The notes beneath the pieces were generated by a model. The model made no database searches. It saw nothing but the letters and a program-made list of their open reading frames with translations, and was not told the origin of the DNA. The position numbers and the translations under genes are program-made. Positions 40,705 to 49,816 of a stretch of 51,027 bases of DNA are shown one piece after another (the first letter of the stretch is position 1; the number at the start of each line of letters is the position of its first letter). This DNA is from an uncultured Clostridia bacterium (GTDB lineage: Bacteria; Bacillota; Clostridia; Christensenellales; CAG-917). The stretch lies in the NCBI GenBank assembly GCA_947625225.1, contig CANQNQ010000008.1, positions 1 to 51,027 of the forward strand, written 5' to 3'.

Positions 40705-41922
40705 ATGGAACAGAACATCATAGACGTACTCAGACAGCGCGGACTTGTCAAGCAGGTGGTATTCGAGGACGACCTCAAGGCGTTGCTCGCTTCCGGACCG
40801 CAGTCCTTTTATATAGGCTTCGACCCCACCGCCGACAGCTTGCATGTGGGACATTTCATGCAGATGATCGTCGCCAAGCGCTTGCAGGACGCGGGGCATC
40901 GTCCCATCATCCTCATAGGCGGAGGCACCGCCATGATTGGCGACCCCAGCGGCAGGCAGGATATGCGCTCAATGATGACGCGCGAGACCATTGCGCACAA
41001 CGTTGAGTGCTTCAAGCGTCAGATGGCGCGATTCATACGCTTCGAGGGCGAAAACGCCGCCATACTTGTCAACAACGCGGATTGGCTGCTCGACCTCAAC
41101 TATATTGACTTTTTGCGCGAGGTGGGCGCCGGCTTCTCCGTCAACCGCATGCTCACCGCGGAGTGCTACAAGCAGAGGCTGGAGAAGGGCCTGACTTTCC
41201 TTGAATTCAACTATATGCTTATGCAATCCTATGACTTTTTGGTGCTCAACCGCAAGTACGGCTGCGTGTTGCAGTGCGGCGGCGATGACCAGTGGTCAAA
41301 TATGCTGGCGGGCGCGGACCTCATTCGCCGCAAGGAGGGCAAGGACGCGTTTGCCATCACTTTCGCGCTGCTGACCACCTCCGAGGGCATCAAGATGGGC
41401 AAGACCGCAAAGGGCGCCGTGTGGCTTGACGCAGCAAAGACTTCGCCCTACGACTTCTTCCAATATTGGCGCAACATCGCCGATGAGGACGTGGAAAAGG
41501 TGTTCAGATTCCTCACCTTCCTGCCTCTTGAGGAGATAGAAGAGCTTACGCGCTACAACGACGAGCGCATGAACAAGGCAAAGGAGCGCCTCGCGTACGA
41601 GCTGACCCTGCTTGTGCACGGCAAGGATGAGGCGGACGGCGCGCTTGCCAAGGCCAGGGCGGCGTTCTCGGGAGACGCGGACAATATGCCCGAGGCAACC
41701 ATCCCCGCAGGCATGACGCAAGTCGCCGACGTGCTTGTTGCGGTGGCAAAGGTGCCGTCCAAGGGCGAGGCGAAACGCCTCATTCAAGGCGGAGGCATAA
41801 TTGTTGACGGACAGAAAGTGACCGATATCGCCGCCACCCTCAGCGACGCGCAGCTGGCAAACGGATTTGTGCTGCAAAAGGGCAAAAAGAATTTCTTCAA
41901 AGTTACGGTATCCAAAAACTGA
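40705..41922 (+). CDS. tyrS: tyrosyl-tRNA synthetase
   Basis: The protein has 405 residues. The HIGH-equivalent lies in DPTADSLHVGHF near residue 39 and the KMSKS loop reads KMGKT near residue 231; QCGGDDQWSN near residue 190 binds tRNA-tyrosine substrates. An S4-like RNA-binding domain ends the protein (SKGEAKRLIQGGGIIVDG). It charges tRNA-Tyr. TTGGAGAG precedes the ATG at 40705; an in-frame start at 40678 falls on the promoter. Confidence 0.96.
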   Translation: MEQNIIDVLRQRGLVKQVVFEDDLKALLASGPQSFYIGFDPTADSLHVGHFMQMIVAKRLQDAGHRPIILIGGGTAMIGDPSGRQDMRSMMTRETIAHNVECFKRQMARFIRFEGENAAILVNNADWLLDLNYIDFLREVGAGFSVNRMLTAECYKQRLEKGLTFLEFNYMLMQSYDFLVLNRKYGCVLQCGGDDQWSNMLAGADLIRRKEGKDAFAITFALLTTSEGIKMGKTAKGAVWLDAAKTSPYDFFQYWRNIADEDVEKVFRFLTFLPLEEIEELTRYNDERMNKAKERLAYELTLLVHGKDEADGALAKARAAFSGDADNMPEATIPAGMTQVADVLVAVAKVPSKGEAKRLIQGGGIIVDGQKVTDIAATLSDAQLANGFVLQKGKKNFFKVTVSKN

Positions 41923-41928
41923 TAAATT

Positions 41929-41988
41929 GCAAAATGCGCACCTGTATTGTGTTTTTTTACAGAAATATGCAATACAAGGTGCGTTTTG
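41929..41988. repeat. dispersed intergenic repeat, copy 8 of 11 (two-armed)
   Basis: CAAAATGCGCACCTGTATTG (left) and CAATACAAGGTGCGTTTTG (right) form a nearly complete palindrome around TGTTTTTTTACAGAAATATG. It starts 7 nt after the tyrS stop and ends 7 nt before the yigZ start. Confidence 0.75.
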
Positions 41989-41994
41989 GGGGCT

Positions 41995-42621
41995 ATGAGA
42001 TCGTTCAGCTACGTTGACGGTGAATATGAGGTGAAAAGCGAGATAAAGCGCTCGCTTTTTATCGCTACCGTCAAGGGCGAGGTGGACGCCGAGGGCGCCG
42101 AGGAGTTTGTCAGGAGCGTCCGCAAGAAGTACTCCGACGCCACGCATAACTGCTACGCCTATATTTCGGACGAACTTGGCAACGGCACACGTTTCAGCGA
42201 CGACGGCGAGCCGGGCGGCACCGCCGGACAGCCCATACTCGACGTGCTGCGCAAGCGCGATCTGCGCAGGACTGCCATAGTGGTCACCCGCTATTTCGGC
42301 GGCATAAAGCTGGGCGCGGGCGGACTTGTGGGCGCTTATTCGGGCACGGCGGCGCAGGCGGTCGCGTCGGCAAAAATCTCTTCAAAGTGCGAGTGCAGGC
42401 TCGTGCGCATAGAGGCGTCATATCCCGACTATCCCACCGTCGAGACGTGCGTCAGGCGGGGCGGGTATGTCGTTGACAACATCAGCTACGGCGATGGCGT
42501 GCAACTTGACGCGTATATTCCCCTTGACGATGTCGGCGCGTTTGAAGAGGGTGTGCGCGAGGCGACCGCGGGCAGGGCGAGGCTTGAAATTGCAGACGAA
42601 GTGAAGTACGTCAAGAGGTGA
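41995..42621 (+). CDS. yigZ: YigZ/IMPACT-family protein
   Basis: The protein has 208 residues. The family core is visible: KKYSDATHNCYAYISD, FSDDGEPGGTAGQPIL near residue 71 and VVTRYFGGIKLGAGGLVGAY near residue 102. The IMPACT domain is a two-subdomain EF-G-like fold; in bacteria it may bind nucleic acids or ribosomes, with no settled role. GGGGG, the tail of the preceding repeat, is the ribosome site for the ATG at 41995; in-frame codons upstream lie within the repeat. The recX start follows after 2 nt. Confidence 0.9.
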   Translation: MRSFSYVDGEYEVKSEIKRSLFIATVKGEVDAEGAEEFVRSVRKKYSDATHNCYAYISDELGNGTRFSDDGEPGGTAGQPILDVLRKRDLRRTAIVVTRYFGGIKLGAGGLVGAYSGTAAQAVASAKISSKCECRLVRIEASYPDYPTVETCVRRGGYVVDNISYGDGVQLDAYIPLDDVGAFEEGVREATAGRARLEIADEVKYVKR

Positions 42622-42623
42622 AT

Positions 42624-43109
42624 ATGGAGTTTGAATTGGACGAGGAACGCGCAAAAAAAGCGTACGACGCGCTTGTAAAATATCTAGCCGCGTCCCCGCG
42701 CTCCGAGCAGGAGTGCAAGGACAAACTCTACCAAAAGGGCTACCACCGCGACGAGGTGGATTTTGCCGTAAGCAAGGCTAAGGGCTATCGCTACATCAAC
42801 GACGAGGAGTACGTGCGCACATTCCTCACATTCAACGCCGACCGCTACGGCAGGAAGAAGCTTCAGTACAAGCTCACGCAGGAAAAGGGGATCGCCCGCG
42901 AGACGGTGGACGGGCTGCTGTACGATATTGTCACCGACGAGGCGGAGCGTGCCAAATGCGCGGAATTTGCCAGGGCATATGCGCAAAAGAAGCATATCGT
43001 CGACAGATCGGAGGCGCAAAAAGTGGCGGCATACCTGTATCAAAAGGGGTTTGACTACCGCGACATAAACAGCGCCATGGCAACACTGTTTGACGTGTAC
43101 GAGGACTGA
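42624..43109 (+). CDS. recX: RecX regulatory protein
   Basis: The protein has 161 residues. It has the all-helical RecX layout of three repeats: RSEQECKDKLYQKGY, DEEYVRTFLTFNADRYGRKK near residue 63 and AAYLYQKGFDYRDINSAM near the end. RecX modulates RecA filaments. AGAGGTG overlapping the yigZ stop gives the start at 42624; a GTG at 42618 is a weaker alternative. It is translationally coupled to yigZ and followed by a terminator. recA is not in the window. Confidence 0.88.
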   Translation: MEFELDEERAKKAYDALVKYLAASPRSEQECKDKLYQKGYHRDEVDFAVSKAKGYRYINDEEYVRTFLTFNADRYGRKKLQYKLTQEKGIARETVDGLLYDIVTDEAERAKCAEFARAYAQKKHIVDRSEAQKVAAYLYQKGFDYRDINSAMATLFDVYED

Positions 43110-43114
43110 ATCGT

Positions 43115-43137
43115 CGGCGCAGACGCGCCGTTTTTTT
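43115..43137 (+). terminator. terminator after yigZ-recX
   Basis: CGGCGC, loop AGAC, GCGCCG, then seven T. Confidence 0.92.
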
Positions 43138-43221
43138 ATACCACTCAAACGCAATTTGAACTTAAAAATCGGTCGTTTTACGCGCGGCGCTCAAATTCTT
43201 TTGCAATTGTTGCGATTTGTG

Positions 43222-43250
43222 TTGAATATATATTTATTTTTTGCTATAAT
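43222..43250 (+). promoter_or_regulatory. sigma-A promoter of hpf
   Basis: TTGAAT, 17 bp, TATAAT, 27 bp before the hpf ATG. Confidence 0.75.
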
Positions 43251-43277
43251 AAGTTTAGAAATCGGGAGGTGGCAACC

Positions 43278-43589
43278 ATGAAAATAGAAATTTTCGGAAA
43301 GAACTACACGCCGAGCGATTCGCTTAAGGCAATCACTGAAAAAAAATTCGCAAAGGTCACTCGCCGCGTCGAGGATGAAAACGCGGAAGCAAAGTTCACG
43401 GTCACCCTTGAAAACGGCGATTACACCACGGATCTGACGCTGTCCACCCGCGGCATGACTTACCGCGCAAGCGCGCAGTCGGATTCGCCGTTTGACAACG
43501 TAGACATCGTCATCCCTCGTCTGCTGGGACAGATGCGCAAGCAAAAGGACATCCGCGAGAACCAGATGAAGGGCACGGACGAAAATTAA
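43278..43589 (+). CDS. hpf: short-form ribosome hibernation promoting factor
   Basis: The protein has 103 residues. The beta-alpha-beta RaiA/HPF domain is visible from MKIEIFGKNYTPSDSLK through ITEKKFAKVTRR to the strand YRASAQSDSPFDNVD. Most Bacillota have a long form of about 180-190 residues with a C-terminal dimerisation domain; that domain is absent here and the next gene starts 9 nt after the stop. GGGAGG sets the ATG at 43278. It heads an apparent operon with a sugar isomerase and pgi. Confidence 0.85.
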   Translation: MKIEIFGKNYTPSDSLKAITEKKFAKVTRRVEDENAEAKFTVTLENGDYTTDLTLSTRGMTYRASAQSDSPFDNVDIVIPRLLGQMRKQKDIRENQMKGTDEN

Positions 43590-43598
43590 ATTAAGGCT

Positions 43599-44381
43599 AT
43601 GAAGATAGGCATTTCCACAGCTACATTCTTTTTGAAGCTATTGACCGAGGACTCGTTCTCGGTCATTCAACGCTGTGGAGGCGAATGTTGCGAGGTTTTC
43701 CTCACCACTTTCAGCGAGTACGAGCCGTCCTTTGTGCGCCTGCTCAATGAGAGGCGGCAGGGTCTGGAAGTGTACTCCATACACGCGCTCAACACGCAAT
43801 TCGAGCCGCAGCTGTTCAACGGCGCGCTCCGCACGCGACAGGACGCGGAAGCGGTGTTTACAAAGGTGCTTGAGGCGGGCGAGGCGCTTGGCGCAAAGGT
43901 GTACACTTTTCACGGGGTGTCGCGCCTGAAACGTAACGCCCACGTCGACCCCGTCACCACGGGCAAAAGGCTGGAAGAGCTGGCAAATATCGCACTCAGG
44001 TACAACATTCGGCTTTGCCTTGAAAGCGTGCATTGGGCTATGTTCAACTCGCCGGACTTTTATAGACAAGCAAGGCAATACTGCCCGCATCTGGGCACGG
44101 TGCTGGATATAAAGCAAGCAAGGCAGTCCGGCTACGATTGGAGGGAGTACCTTGACGCCATGGGCGATTCGCTCAGCAACGTACACGTCAGCGACGTTGC
44201 CGAGGATGATTCCATAGCCATGGTGGGCAAGGGGGTCTTTCCTTTTGAGGAGCTTATCGACAGGCTGGACGGTATGGGCTATACGGGCCCGCTGATGATT
44301 GAACAATATGCAAAAAACTATGCCGACTACGACGAGGTAGCCGACAGCGTAAAATATTTGAAACTTCGGAGGCATCAATGA
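43599..44381 (+). CDS. TIM-barrel sugar-phosphate isomerase/epimerase
   Basis: The protein has 260 residues. It belongs to the AP-endonuclease-2/xylose-isomerase-like TIM-barrel superfamily: YSIHALNTQFEP near residue 60, TFHGVSRLK near residue 106, CLESVHWAMF near residue 142, GTVLDIKQARQSG near residue 168 and NVHVSDVAEDD near residue 197 supply His, Glu and Asp ligands for a divalent metal. The substrate is not predictable. Its ribosome site is weak, and its stop codon overlaps pgi as ATGA, so it is coupled to central sugar metabolism. Confidence 0.85.
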   Translation: MKIGISTATFFLKLLTEDSFSVIQRCGGECCEVFLTTFSEYEPSFVRLLNERRQGLEVYSIHALNTQFEPQLFNGALRTRQDAEAVFTKVLEAGEALGAKVYTFHGVSRLKRNAHVDPVTTGKRLEELANIALRYNIRLCLESVHWAMFNSPDFYRQARQYCPHLGTVLDIKQARQSGYDWREYLDAMGDSLSNVHVSDVAEDDSIAMVGKGVFPFEELIDRLDGMGYTGPLMIEQYAKNYADYDEVADSVKYLKLRRHQ

Positions 44382-45769
44382 AACTCAAATTCGATTTCAA
44401 CAACATGATGGACGCCTTTATCGGCGACGAGGGCATTTCCGAAAAGGAAATCGATGGCATGCGCGAGGCGGCAAAAGACGCGTATTCCTATCTTGAAAAA
44501 AACCGCGGCAAGGGCTGGATGGGCTGGACGGAGCTTGCCTACAACCAAAAGGACATTGTGGCGGACATAATATATACCGCGGCCGAGGTGCGCGCAAAGT
44601 TCAAAAACTTTGTGGTGCTGGGCATCGGCGGCAGCGCCTTGGGACCCATGGCGGTATACAACGCGCTGTGCCATCTCAGATACAACGAACTTGACGCGGA
44701 CAAGCGCGGCGTAAAGTTCTATGTGGAGGACAACGTCGACCCCGAAAGGATGCAGTCCCTGCTTGACGTCATCGACGTAAAGGAGACCTGCTTCAACGTC
44801 ATCACCAAGAGCGGCGCCACCTCCGAGACGATGAGTCAATACCTCATCATCACCGACCTGCTCAAGCGCAAGTGCGGCAAGGATTGGGCAAAACACATCA
44901 TCGCCACCACTTCCGAGTCCAAGGGCAACCTCATCAAACTTGCCAAGGAGGAGGGATTCAAGACCTACTTCATCCCCGACGGCGTGGGCGGCAGGTTCAG
45001 CGAGCTGTGCCCCGTGGGACTTCTTCCCGCGGCGGTGCTGGGCATTGATATAATAGGCATGCTGCGCGGCGCGGCAAATATGGACAACGCGGCAAACAGC
45101 TCCGACCCATACAAGAACGCTCCGCTTATGGCGGCTGTGTTGCAATACCTCGCAATAAAGAAGGGCAAGAATATTTCCGTTATGATGCCTTACGCCGACA
45201 GCCTCAAACTTATGGCGGATTGGTACTGCCAGCTGTGGGGCGAAAGCCTCGGCAAGGCGGCGGATCTCGACGGCAACACCGTGCACGTGGGGCAGACCCC
45301 CGTCAAGGCGCTGGGTGTGACGGACCAACATTCGCAGGTGCAGCTGTATACCGAAGGCCCCTTTGACAAGGTCATCACTATGATAGGCGTGGAAAAGTTC
45401 AGGAAGGACGTGACCATCGCGCAGGGCGCGGAGCAGTTCCCCGATGTCAACTTCCTGTGCGGCCACACCATGAGCGAGCTTATAAACACCGAGCGCAAGG
45501 CGACTGAGTACGCACTCACGCGCTCAAAACATATGAACAGGACCATTCTGCTTGAGGACGTGTGCGCCGAGAGCATTGGCGAACTGATGATGTTCTTCCA
45601 GCTCGAGACCGCGTATTGCGGCAAGATGCTCAACATCGATACCTTCAACCAGCCCGGCGTGGAGGAGGGCAAAAACGCCACCTACGCCATGTTTGACAGA
45701 AAGGGCTACGAGGCAAAGAAGGCGGAGCTGGAGTCCGCAAAGCAAAAGCAAGCGAAATATATAATATAA
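44378..45769 (+). CDS. pgi: glucose-6-phosphate isomerase
   Basis: The protein has 463 residues, the Bacillota short form. Two SIS domains are present: VLGIGGSALGPMAVYN near residue 74 with TKSGATSETM near residue 144, and the second around DQHSQVQLYTEGP near residue 311. It interconverts glucose 6-phosphate and fructose 6-phosphate. Its ATG overlaps the upstream gene's stop (ATGA), with the ribosome site CGGAGG inside that gene. Confidence 0.96.
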   Translation: MKLKFDFNNMMDAFIGDEGISEKEIDGMREAAKDAYSYLEKNRGKGWMGWTELAYNQKDIVADIIYTAAEVRAKFKNFVVLGIGGSALGPMAVYNALCHLRYNELDADKRGVKFYVEDNVDPERMQSLLDVIDVKETCFNVITKSGATSETMSQYLIITDLLKRKCGKDWAKHIIATTSESKGNLIKLAKEEGFKTYFIPDGVGGRFSELCPVGLLPAAVLGIDIIGMLRGAANMDNAANSSDPYKNAPLMAAVLQYLAIKKGKNISVMMPYADSLKLMADWYCQLWGESLGKAADLDGNTVHVGQTPVKALGVTDQHSQVQLYTEGPFDKVITMIGVEKFRKDVTIAQGAEQFPDVNFLCGHTMSELINTERKATEYALTRSKHMNRTILLEDVCAESIGELMMFFQLETAYCGKMLNIDTFNQPGVEEGKNATYAMFDRKGYEAKKAELESAKQKQAKYII

Positions 45770-45855
45770 AATGTAGCGGACGTACCGTTTTTGGGACGTT
45801 TTATGATGTAAAATACTTATGATAAAAGGCTAATTGCCAAGTGCAGAGGTGAAAA

Positions 45856-46434
45856 ATGTACACATTTTACGCGTTCATCAACAGAATGAAACTCATCCAG
45901 CGCTGGAGTTTGATGCGTTCCACGGTCAAGGAGGATCTCATGCAGCATTCCGCCACCGTGGCTATATTCGGGCAGGCGTTGGGCATCATCCGCAACACCG
46001 TCTTCAACGGCAGCGTCGACGTGGACAAGATCGCGGCGCTGGCGCTGTATCATGACACCGCCGAGGTGGTCAGCGGCGACCTTCCCACGCCCGTGAAGTA
46101 CTACAACGACAGTATGAAGGGCGCCTACTCAGAGATCGAGAGCGCAATAAACAAGCGCCTCATCGACTCGCTGCCCGCCGAACTGAAGGTGGTGTACGCG
46201 CCCTACATAGAGCCGGACAAGGATTCGCTTGAGTACAAGTTGATGAAGATCGCCGACAAGCTGTCCGCCTACGTCAAGTGCGCCGAGGAAAAGACCCTCG
46301 GCAACAAGGAGTTTGACAACGCGTACAACAGGTTGCAGAACGTGCTGAACGCCTCAAGAGAGGAGTTCCCGGAGCTTGGATACTTCCTCGACAACTTTAT
46401 GGACGGCTTCAGCAATTCGCTGGATATCTTGTAA
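45856..46434 (+). CDS. yfbR: YfbR-type HD-domain 5'-deoxynucleotidase
   Basis: The protein has 192 residues. The HD-domain metal residues are present: His in LMQHSATVA near residue 31, the HD pair in ALYHDTAEVVSGDLPTP near residue 67 and an Asp in KIADKLSAYVKC near residue 135. The WSLMRS segment and EVVSGDLPTPVK are typical of YfbR, which dephosphorylates dNMPs. GAGGTG precedes the ATG. Its stop codon lies within copy 9 of the dispersed repeat. Confidence 0.92.
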   Translation: MYTFYAFINRMKLIQRWSLMRSTVKEDLMQHSATVAIFGQALGIIRNTVFNGSVDVDKIAALALYHDTAEVVSGDLPTPVKYYNDSMKGAYSEIESAINKRLIDSLPAELKVVYAPYIEPDKDSLEYKLMKIADKLSAYVKCAEEKTLGNKEFDNAYNRLQNVLNASREEFPELGYFLDNFMDGFSNSLDIL

Positions 46435-46493
46435 AAATTGCACCTGTATTGAGTTTTTTCGCGTCATAAAGCGCCAAAAAGATGCAATATGGG
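46433..46493. repeat. dispersed intergenic repeat, copy 9 of 11 (degenerate two-armed)
   Basis: Left arm ATTGCACCTGTATTGAG with TTTTTTCGCG; right arm GCGCCAAAAAGATGCAATAT. It overlaps the yfbR stop codon. Confidence 0.65.
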
Positions 46494-46512
46494 TAAAAAT
46501 GGGAGCGGCGTG

Positions 46513-47556
46513 ATGATCGAGCTTAATGGCGTCACAAAACAATATCTGTACGGAGCGCGCGTGTTGGGCACGGCGGATATTACGGTGTCAGACGGCGAGA
46601 TCGTCGCCCTGCTTGGCGGCGTGGGTAGCGGCAAGACGTCGCTGCTCAAGGCGGTGACGGGAGTGACCGACTGCGAGGGCGAAGTGCTGTTTGACGGCGC
46701 GCCCATCTCCAAAAAGCCGGACGGGATAGTCATGATATTTGACGACCTCGCCCAATTTGAGCGCCGCAACTTCTTTTACAACCTAGCCTATCCGCTCAAA
46801 ATACGCGGAGTGGCAAAGGAAGAGATCGCTGCCGTCGTGTATGATGCCGCGGCGAGGCTGGGCATAACCGCCTGCCTGTACCAAAGGGTGTCGAAGGCTA
46901 CGCCTGTCGAGCGCAAACGCCTGTCGCTTGCAAGGCTGTATCTGAGGCGCACAAAGCACATCTTTATTGACGACATAACCAGTGGACTGTCCGCCGAGGA
47001 CGCGCAGACGCTGTGGGCGGAGGTCATCCCCATTTTGCGAGAGAAGGCAGGGGAGGGCGCAAGCATAATCTTCGCCACTTCCAAGCTGAGCGAGGCTATG
47101 TCGGTGGCGGATCGCATAGCGGTGATGCACGCGGGCGAGATAAAGCAACTGGACAGCTACGACAACATAGCCGCAAACCCCGCAAGCGTGTGGGCGGCTG
47201 AGGCGCTCGATCCCGATTTTGCCTTTGAAAGGGTGGCGCTGAAGCCCTTCGAGGGCGCGCTTAACGCCGTCTTCGATGGCAGATACGCCGTGAATATAGA
47301 CGAGATGAAGGACAGGATCTTGCCGTCCTATCTTGACAAAGAGGTGCTTGCCGGCTGGAAGTCTCAGGACTATGATCTTGACGGCGAGCGCGCCGAGCAG
47401 GTGGAGTACGCCGTGCGGACAAAGGACGGATATGTGCTGCACGCAGGGGGCAGGGCGGTGCATTGTCCATATCGGCGCGACAGCGTGGGAACTTTGCCAA
47501 AGCGCGACAAGATATTGCTGTTTGACGCGACCAACGAAAACAGCATTTTGATTTGA
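46513..47556 (+). CDS. orphan ABC ATPase with divergent signature
   Basis: The protein has 347 residues. One nucleotide-binding domain has Walker A GGVGSGKTS near residue 37 and a MalK-like C-terminal extension (about 225-347). Several motifs are off-consensus: the LSGGQ signature reads TPVERKRLSLAR, the Q-loop region reads IFDDLAQFE, and Walker B ends HIFIDD, with Asp in place of the catalytic Glu. No permease or binding protein is next to it. It may serve a distant importer or have a non-transport role. I chose the ATG at 46513 (GGGAG 8 nt upstream); the ATG at 46489 falls in the repeat arm. Confidence 0.75.
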   Translation: MIELNGVTKQYLYGARVLGTADITVSDGEIVALLGGVGSGKTSLLKAVTGVTDCEGEVLFDGAPISKKPDGIVMIFDDLAQFERRNFFYNLAYPLKIRGVAKEEIAAVVYDAAARLGITACLYQRVSKATPVERKRLSLARLYLRRTKHIFIDDITSGLSAEDAQTLWAEVIPILREKAGEGASIIFATSKLSEAMSVADRIAVMHAGEIKQLDSYDNIAANPASVWAAEALDPDFAFERVALKPFEGALNAVFDGRYAVNIDEMKDRILPSYLDKEVLAGWKSQDYDLDGERAEQVEYAVRTKDGYVLHAGGRAVHCPYRRDSVGTLPKRDKILLFDATNENSILI

Positions 47557-47584
47557 AAAATTCAATACAGGTGGCAATTTTGCG
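47555..47584 (-). repeat. dispersed intergenic repeat, copy 10 of 11
   Basis: Plus strand reads CAATACAGGTGGCAATTTTG after GAAAAATT, so the core is on the minus strand. It abuts the ABC ATPase stop codon. Confidence 0.7.
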
Positions 47585-47611
47585 ACCTGTGTGCAAAAAT
47601 ATGAGGGAGAT

Positions 47612-48109
47612 ATGATAATCCTTGGGATAGACCCCGGTCTCGCAACCATGGGCTATGGAGCCATCAATGCCGTTCACGGCAATTTCAGCGTGCTAGACTA
47701 CGGCGTGGTGGAGACCCCCAAGGAGCAGACTCTGCCTCAAAGACTGCTCACCCTCGAGGATGGCGTGAAAGAGTTGGTGGAAACTTTCAAGCCCGACAAC
47801 ATCGCCATCGAGGAGCTGTTCTTTTCAAAAAACATAACCACGGGCATTCCCGTTGCGGAGGCCAGGGGGGTCATATTGCTCACCGCCGTCAAGTCGCTTG
47901 GCGACGAGGTATACGAGTATACGCCAAATCAGATAAAGCAGGCGATCACGGGATACGGCGGTGCGGACAAGATGCAGATGCAGCACATGGTGCAGGCGCT
48001 GTTGCGGCTCAAAAGCGTGCCCCGTCCCGACGACGCGGCGGACGCGCTTGCGGTGGCGCTTTGCCACGCTCAGACCAGCAGGCTGTCCACGCAGTTCAGA
48101 ATACAATAA
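47612..48109 (+). CDS. ruvC: Holliday junction resolvase RuvC
   Basis: The protein has 165 residues. The four acidic catalytic residues are visible in LGIDPGLATMGYG (Asp7), IAIEELFFSKN near residue 66 and RPDDAADALAVALCH near residue 141. It cuts Holliday junctions. GAGGGA precedes the ATG at 47612. ruvA follows after 24 nt and ruvB soon after, a complete ruvCAB set. Confidence 0.96.
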   Translation: MIILGIDPGLATMGYGAINAVHGNFSVLDYGVVETPKEQTLPQRLLTLEDGVKELVETFKPDNIAIEELFFSKNITTGIPVAEARGVILLTAVKSLGDEVYEYTPNQIKQAITGYGGADKMQMQHMVQALLRLKSVPRPDDAADALAVALCHAQTSRLSTQFRIQ

Positions 48110-48133
48110 AGATATAGGTAAGGACGTGAATAT

Positions 48134-48718
48134 ATGTACAACTATATTTCGGGAGAGATCGTAGACAAGACGTTTTCAAGCGTCGTCATCGACAACAACG
48201 GCATCGGCTATGAGCTGGGCGTCAGCGGCAACACCCTCTACGATGTCAATTTGGGAGAGGTCGTCAAACTGTACACCTACCTTTACGTGCGCGAGGACGA
48301 GATGTCGCTGTACGGCTTTTCCCGCGCGGAGGAAAAACAGCTGTTTTTGAGACTTATCGACATCAGCGGTATAGGTCCCAAGCTCGCCATGCAGATACTC
48401 AGCGGCTACGATCTGCACACGCTGACCGTCGCCATCGCCAGCGGAGACGTAAAGACGCTGTGCAAGATAAAGGGCCTCGGCAAAAAGACGGCGGAGCTTA
48501 TCGTGCTGAACATGCGCGAGCAGGCCGCCGACGAGGTGACGCTGTTCAATCTCGCTTCCGGAGAGGCGTCGCCCGATGAGATAGCCGAGGCGGTGTTTGC
48601 GCTTGAAAGCCTTGGCATTTCAAAGACGGACGCGGTGCGCCTTGCAAACGAGGCAAAGAAGCACGTCAGCGGCACGGAGGAGCTGATAGCCTACTGTCTC
48701 AAGCACATGCAAAGCTGA
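48134..48718 (+). CDS. ruvA: Holliday junction DNA helicase subunit RuvA
   Basis: The protein has 194 residues. An N-terminal OB fold (YISGEIVDK) is followed by helix-hairpin-helix motifs (DISGIGPKLAMQIL near residue 76, KIKGLGKKTAELIV near residue 111) and the small domain III that contacts RuvB. It binds four-way junctions and loads RuvB. AAGGACG stands before the ATG. Confidence 0.96.
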   Translation: MYNYISGEIVDKTFSSVVIDNNGIGYELGVSGNTLYDVNLGEVVKLYTYLYVREDEMSLYGFSRAEEKQLFLRLIDISGIGPKLAMQILSGYDLHTLTVAIASGDVKTLCKIKGLGKKTAELIVLNMREQAADEVTLFNLASGEASPDEIAEAVFALESLGISKTDAVRLANEAKKHVSGTEELIAYCLKHMQS

Positions 48719-48745
48719 AAAAACTAAATACAGGTTGCAATTTTG
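48718..48745 (-). repeat. dispersed intergenic repeat, copy 11 of 11
   Basis: Plus strand reads AAATACAGGTTGCAATTTTG after AAAAAACT. It lies between ruvA and ruvB, abutting the ruvA stop codon. Confidence 0.65.
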
Positions 48746-48770
48746 ACCAACTGTACAAATTGGTGGATAT

Positions 48771-49811
48771 ATGATAAAATCACAGTATTCAAAGGAAAAC
48801 AACGACGCTTTTGACATCGAAAACCGACTTGTCAGCAGCCTCACCATAGACGAGGACGAGGCGGAAACGTCGTTGCGCCCGCACACTATGGACGAGTACG
48901 TCGGGCAGTCCAAGATCAAGCAGAATCTGCAGGTGTACATCACCGCCGCGCGCGAGAGGAAGGACGCGCTTGACCACGTGTTGCTGTACGGCCCTCCCGG
49001 TCTTGGCAAGACGACGCTTGCGCATGTCATCGCCTCCGAGCTTGGCGCGCAGATAAGGGTGACCAGCGGTCCCGCGATAGAACGTGCCGCAGACCTTGCA
49101 GCAATACTTACCAATCTGGAAAAGGGCGATATCCTGTTTATAGACGAGATCCACCGCCTCAATCGCAACATAGAGGAGGTGCTCTATCCCGCGATGGAGG
49201 ACTTTTCGCTGGATTTCGTCTCCGGCAAGGGACCCATGGCGAGGAGCATAAGGCTGCCGCTCAAGCACTTCACGCTGATCGGCGCGACCACCCGCGCGGG
49301 CATGCTGTCTGGGCCGTTGCGCGACCGCTTCGGCATGATGCTGAGGCTTGAGATGTATACGCCCGCGGAGCTGAAGAGCATAATCGTGCGTTCGGCAAAG
49401 ATACTCGGCATATCCATAGACGGCGACGCGGCGTTGGAACTTGCAAAGCGCAGCCGCGGCACTCCGCGTATTGCCAACCGCCTGCTCCGCCGCGTTAGGG
49501 ACTTTGCGCAGTACGAAAAGTCGGACACTGTCACCTTGCGCATAACAAATAAGGCGCTGGGGCTTATGGACGTGGACGAGCTGGGGCTTGACATCACGGA
49601 CAGGACTGTACTTGAGGCTATAATAGACAAATTCGGCGGCGGCCCGGTGGGGCTGGACACGCTGTCGGCGGCGACGGGGGAGGAGGCGTCCACAATTGAG
49701 GACGTCGTGGAGCCTTTCCTCATTCAGCTGGGGTTTATCGCGCGCACGCCAAGAGGCAGGATCTGCACCAAAAATGCCTACGACCACCTTGGCAGAACTT
49801 ACATGGAGTGA
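48771..49811 (+). CDS. ruvB: Holliday junction DNA helicase subunit RuvB
   Basis: The protein has 346 residues. An AAA+ motor has Walker [13 protein letters not shown] near residue 74, Walker [11 protein letters not shown] near residue 123 and sensor/arginine-finger motifs [18 protein letters not shown] near residue 170; a winged helix ends the protein (ARTPRGR). It drives branch migration with RuvA. GGTGG precedes the ATG. Its stop lies 5 nt before the queA start. Confidence 0.97.
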   Translation: MIKSQYSKENNDAFDIENRLVSSLTIDEDEAETSLRPHTMDEYVGQSKIKQNLQVYITAARERKDALDHVLLYGPPGLGKTTLAHVIASELGAQIRVTSGPAIERAADLAAILTNLEKGDILFIDEIHRLNRNIEEVLYPAMEDFSLDFVSGKGPMARSIRLPLKHFTLIGATTRAGMLSGPLRDRFGMMLRLEMYTPAELKSIIVRSAKILGISIDGDAALELAKRSRGTPRIANRLLRRVRDFAQYEKSDTVTLRITNKALGLMDVDELGLDITDRTVLEAIIDKFGGGPVGLDTLSAATGEEASTIEDVVEPFLIQLGFIARTPRGRICTKNAYDHLGRTYME

Positions 49812-49816
49812 CGGGC

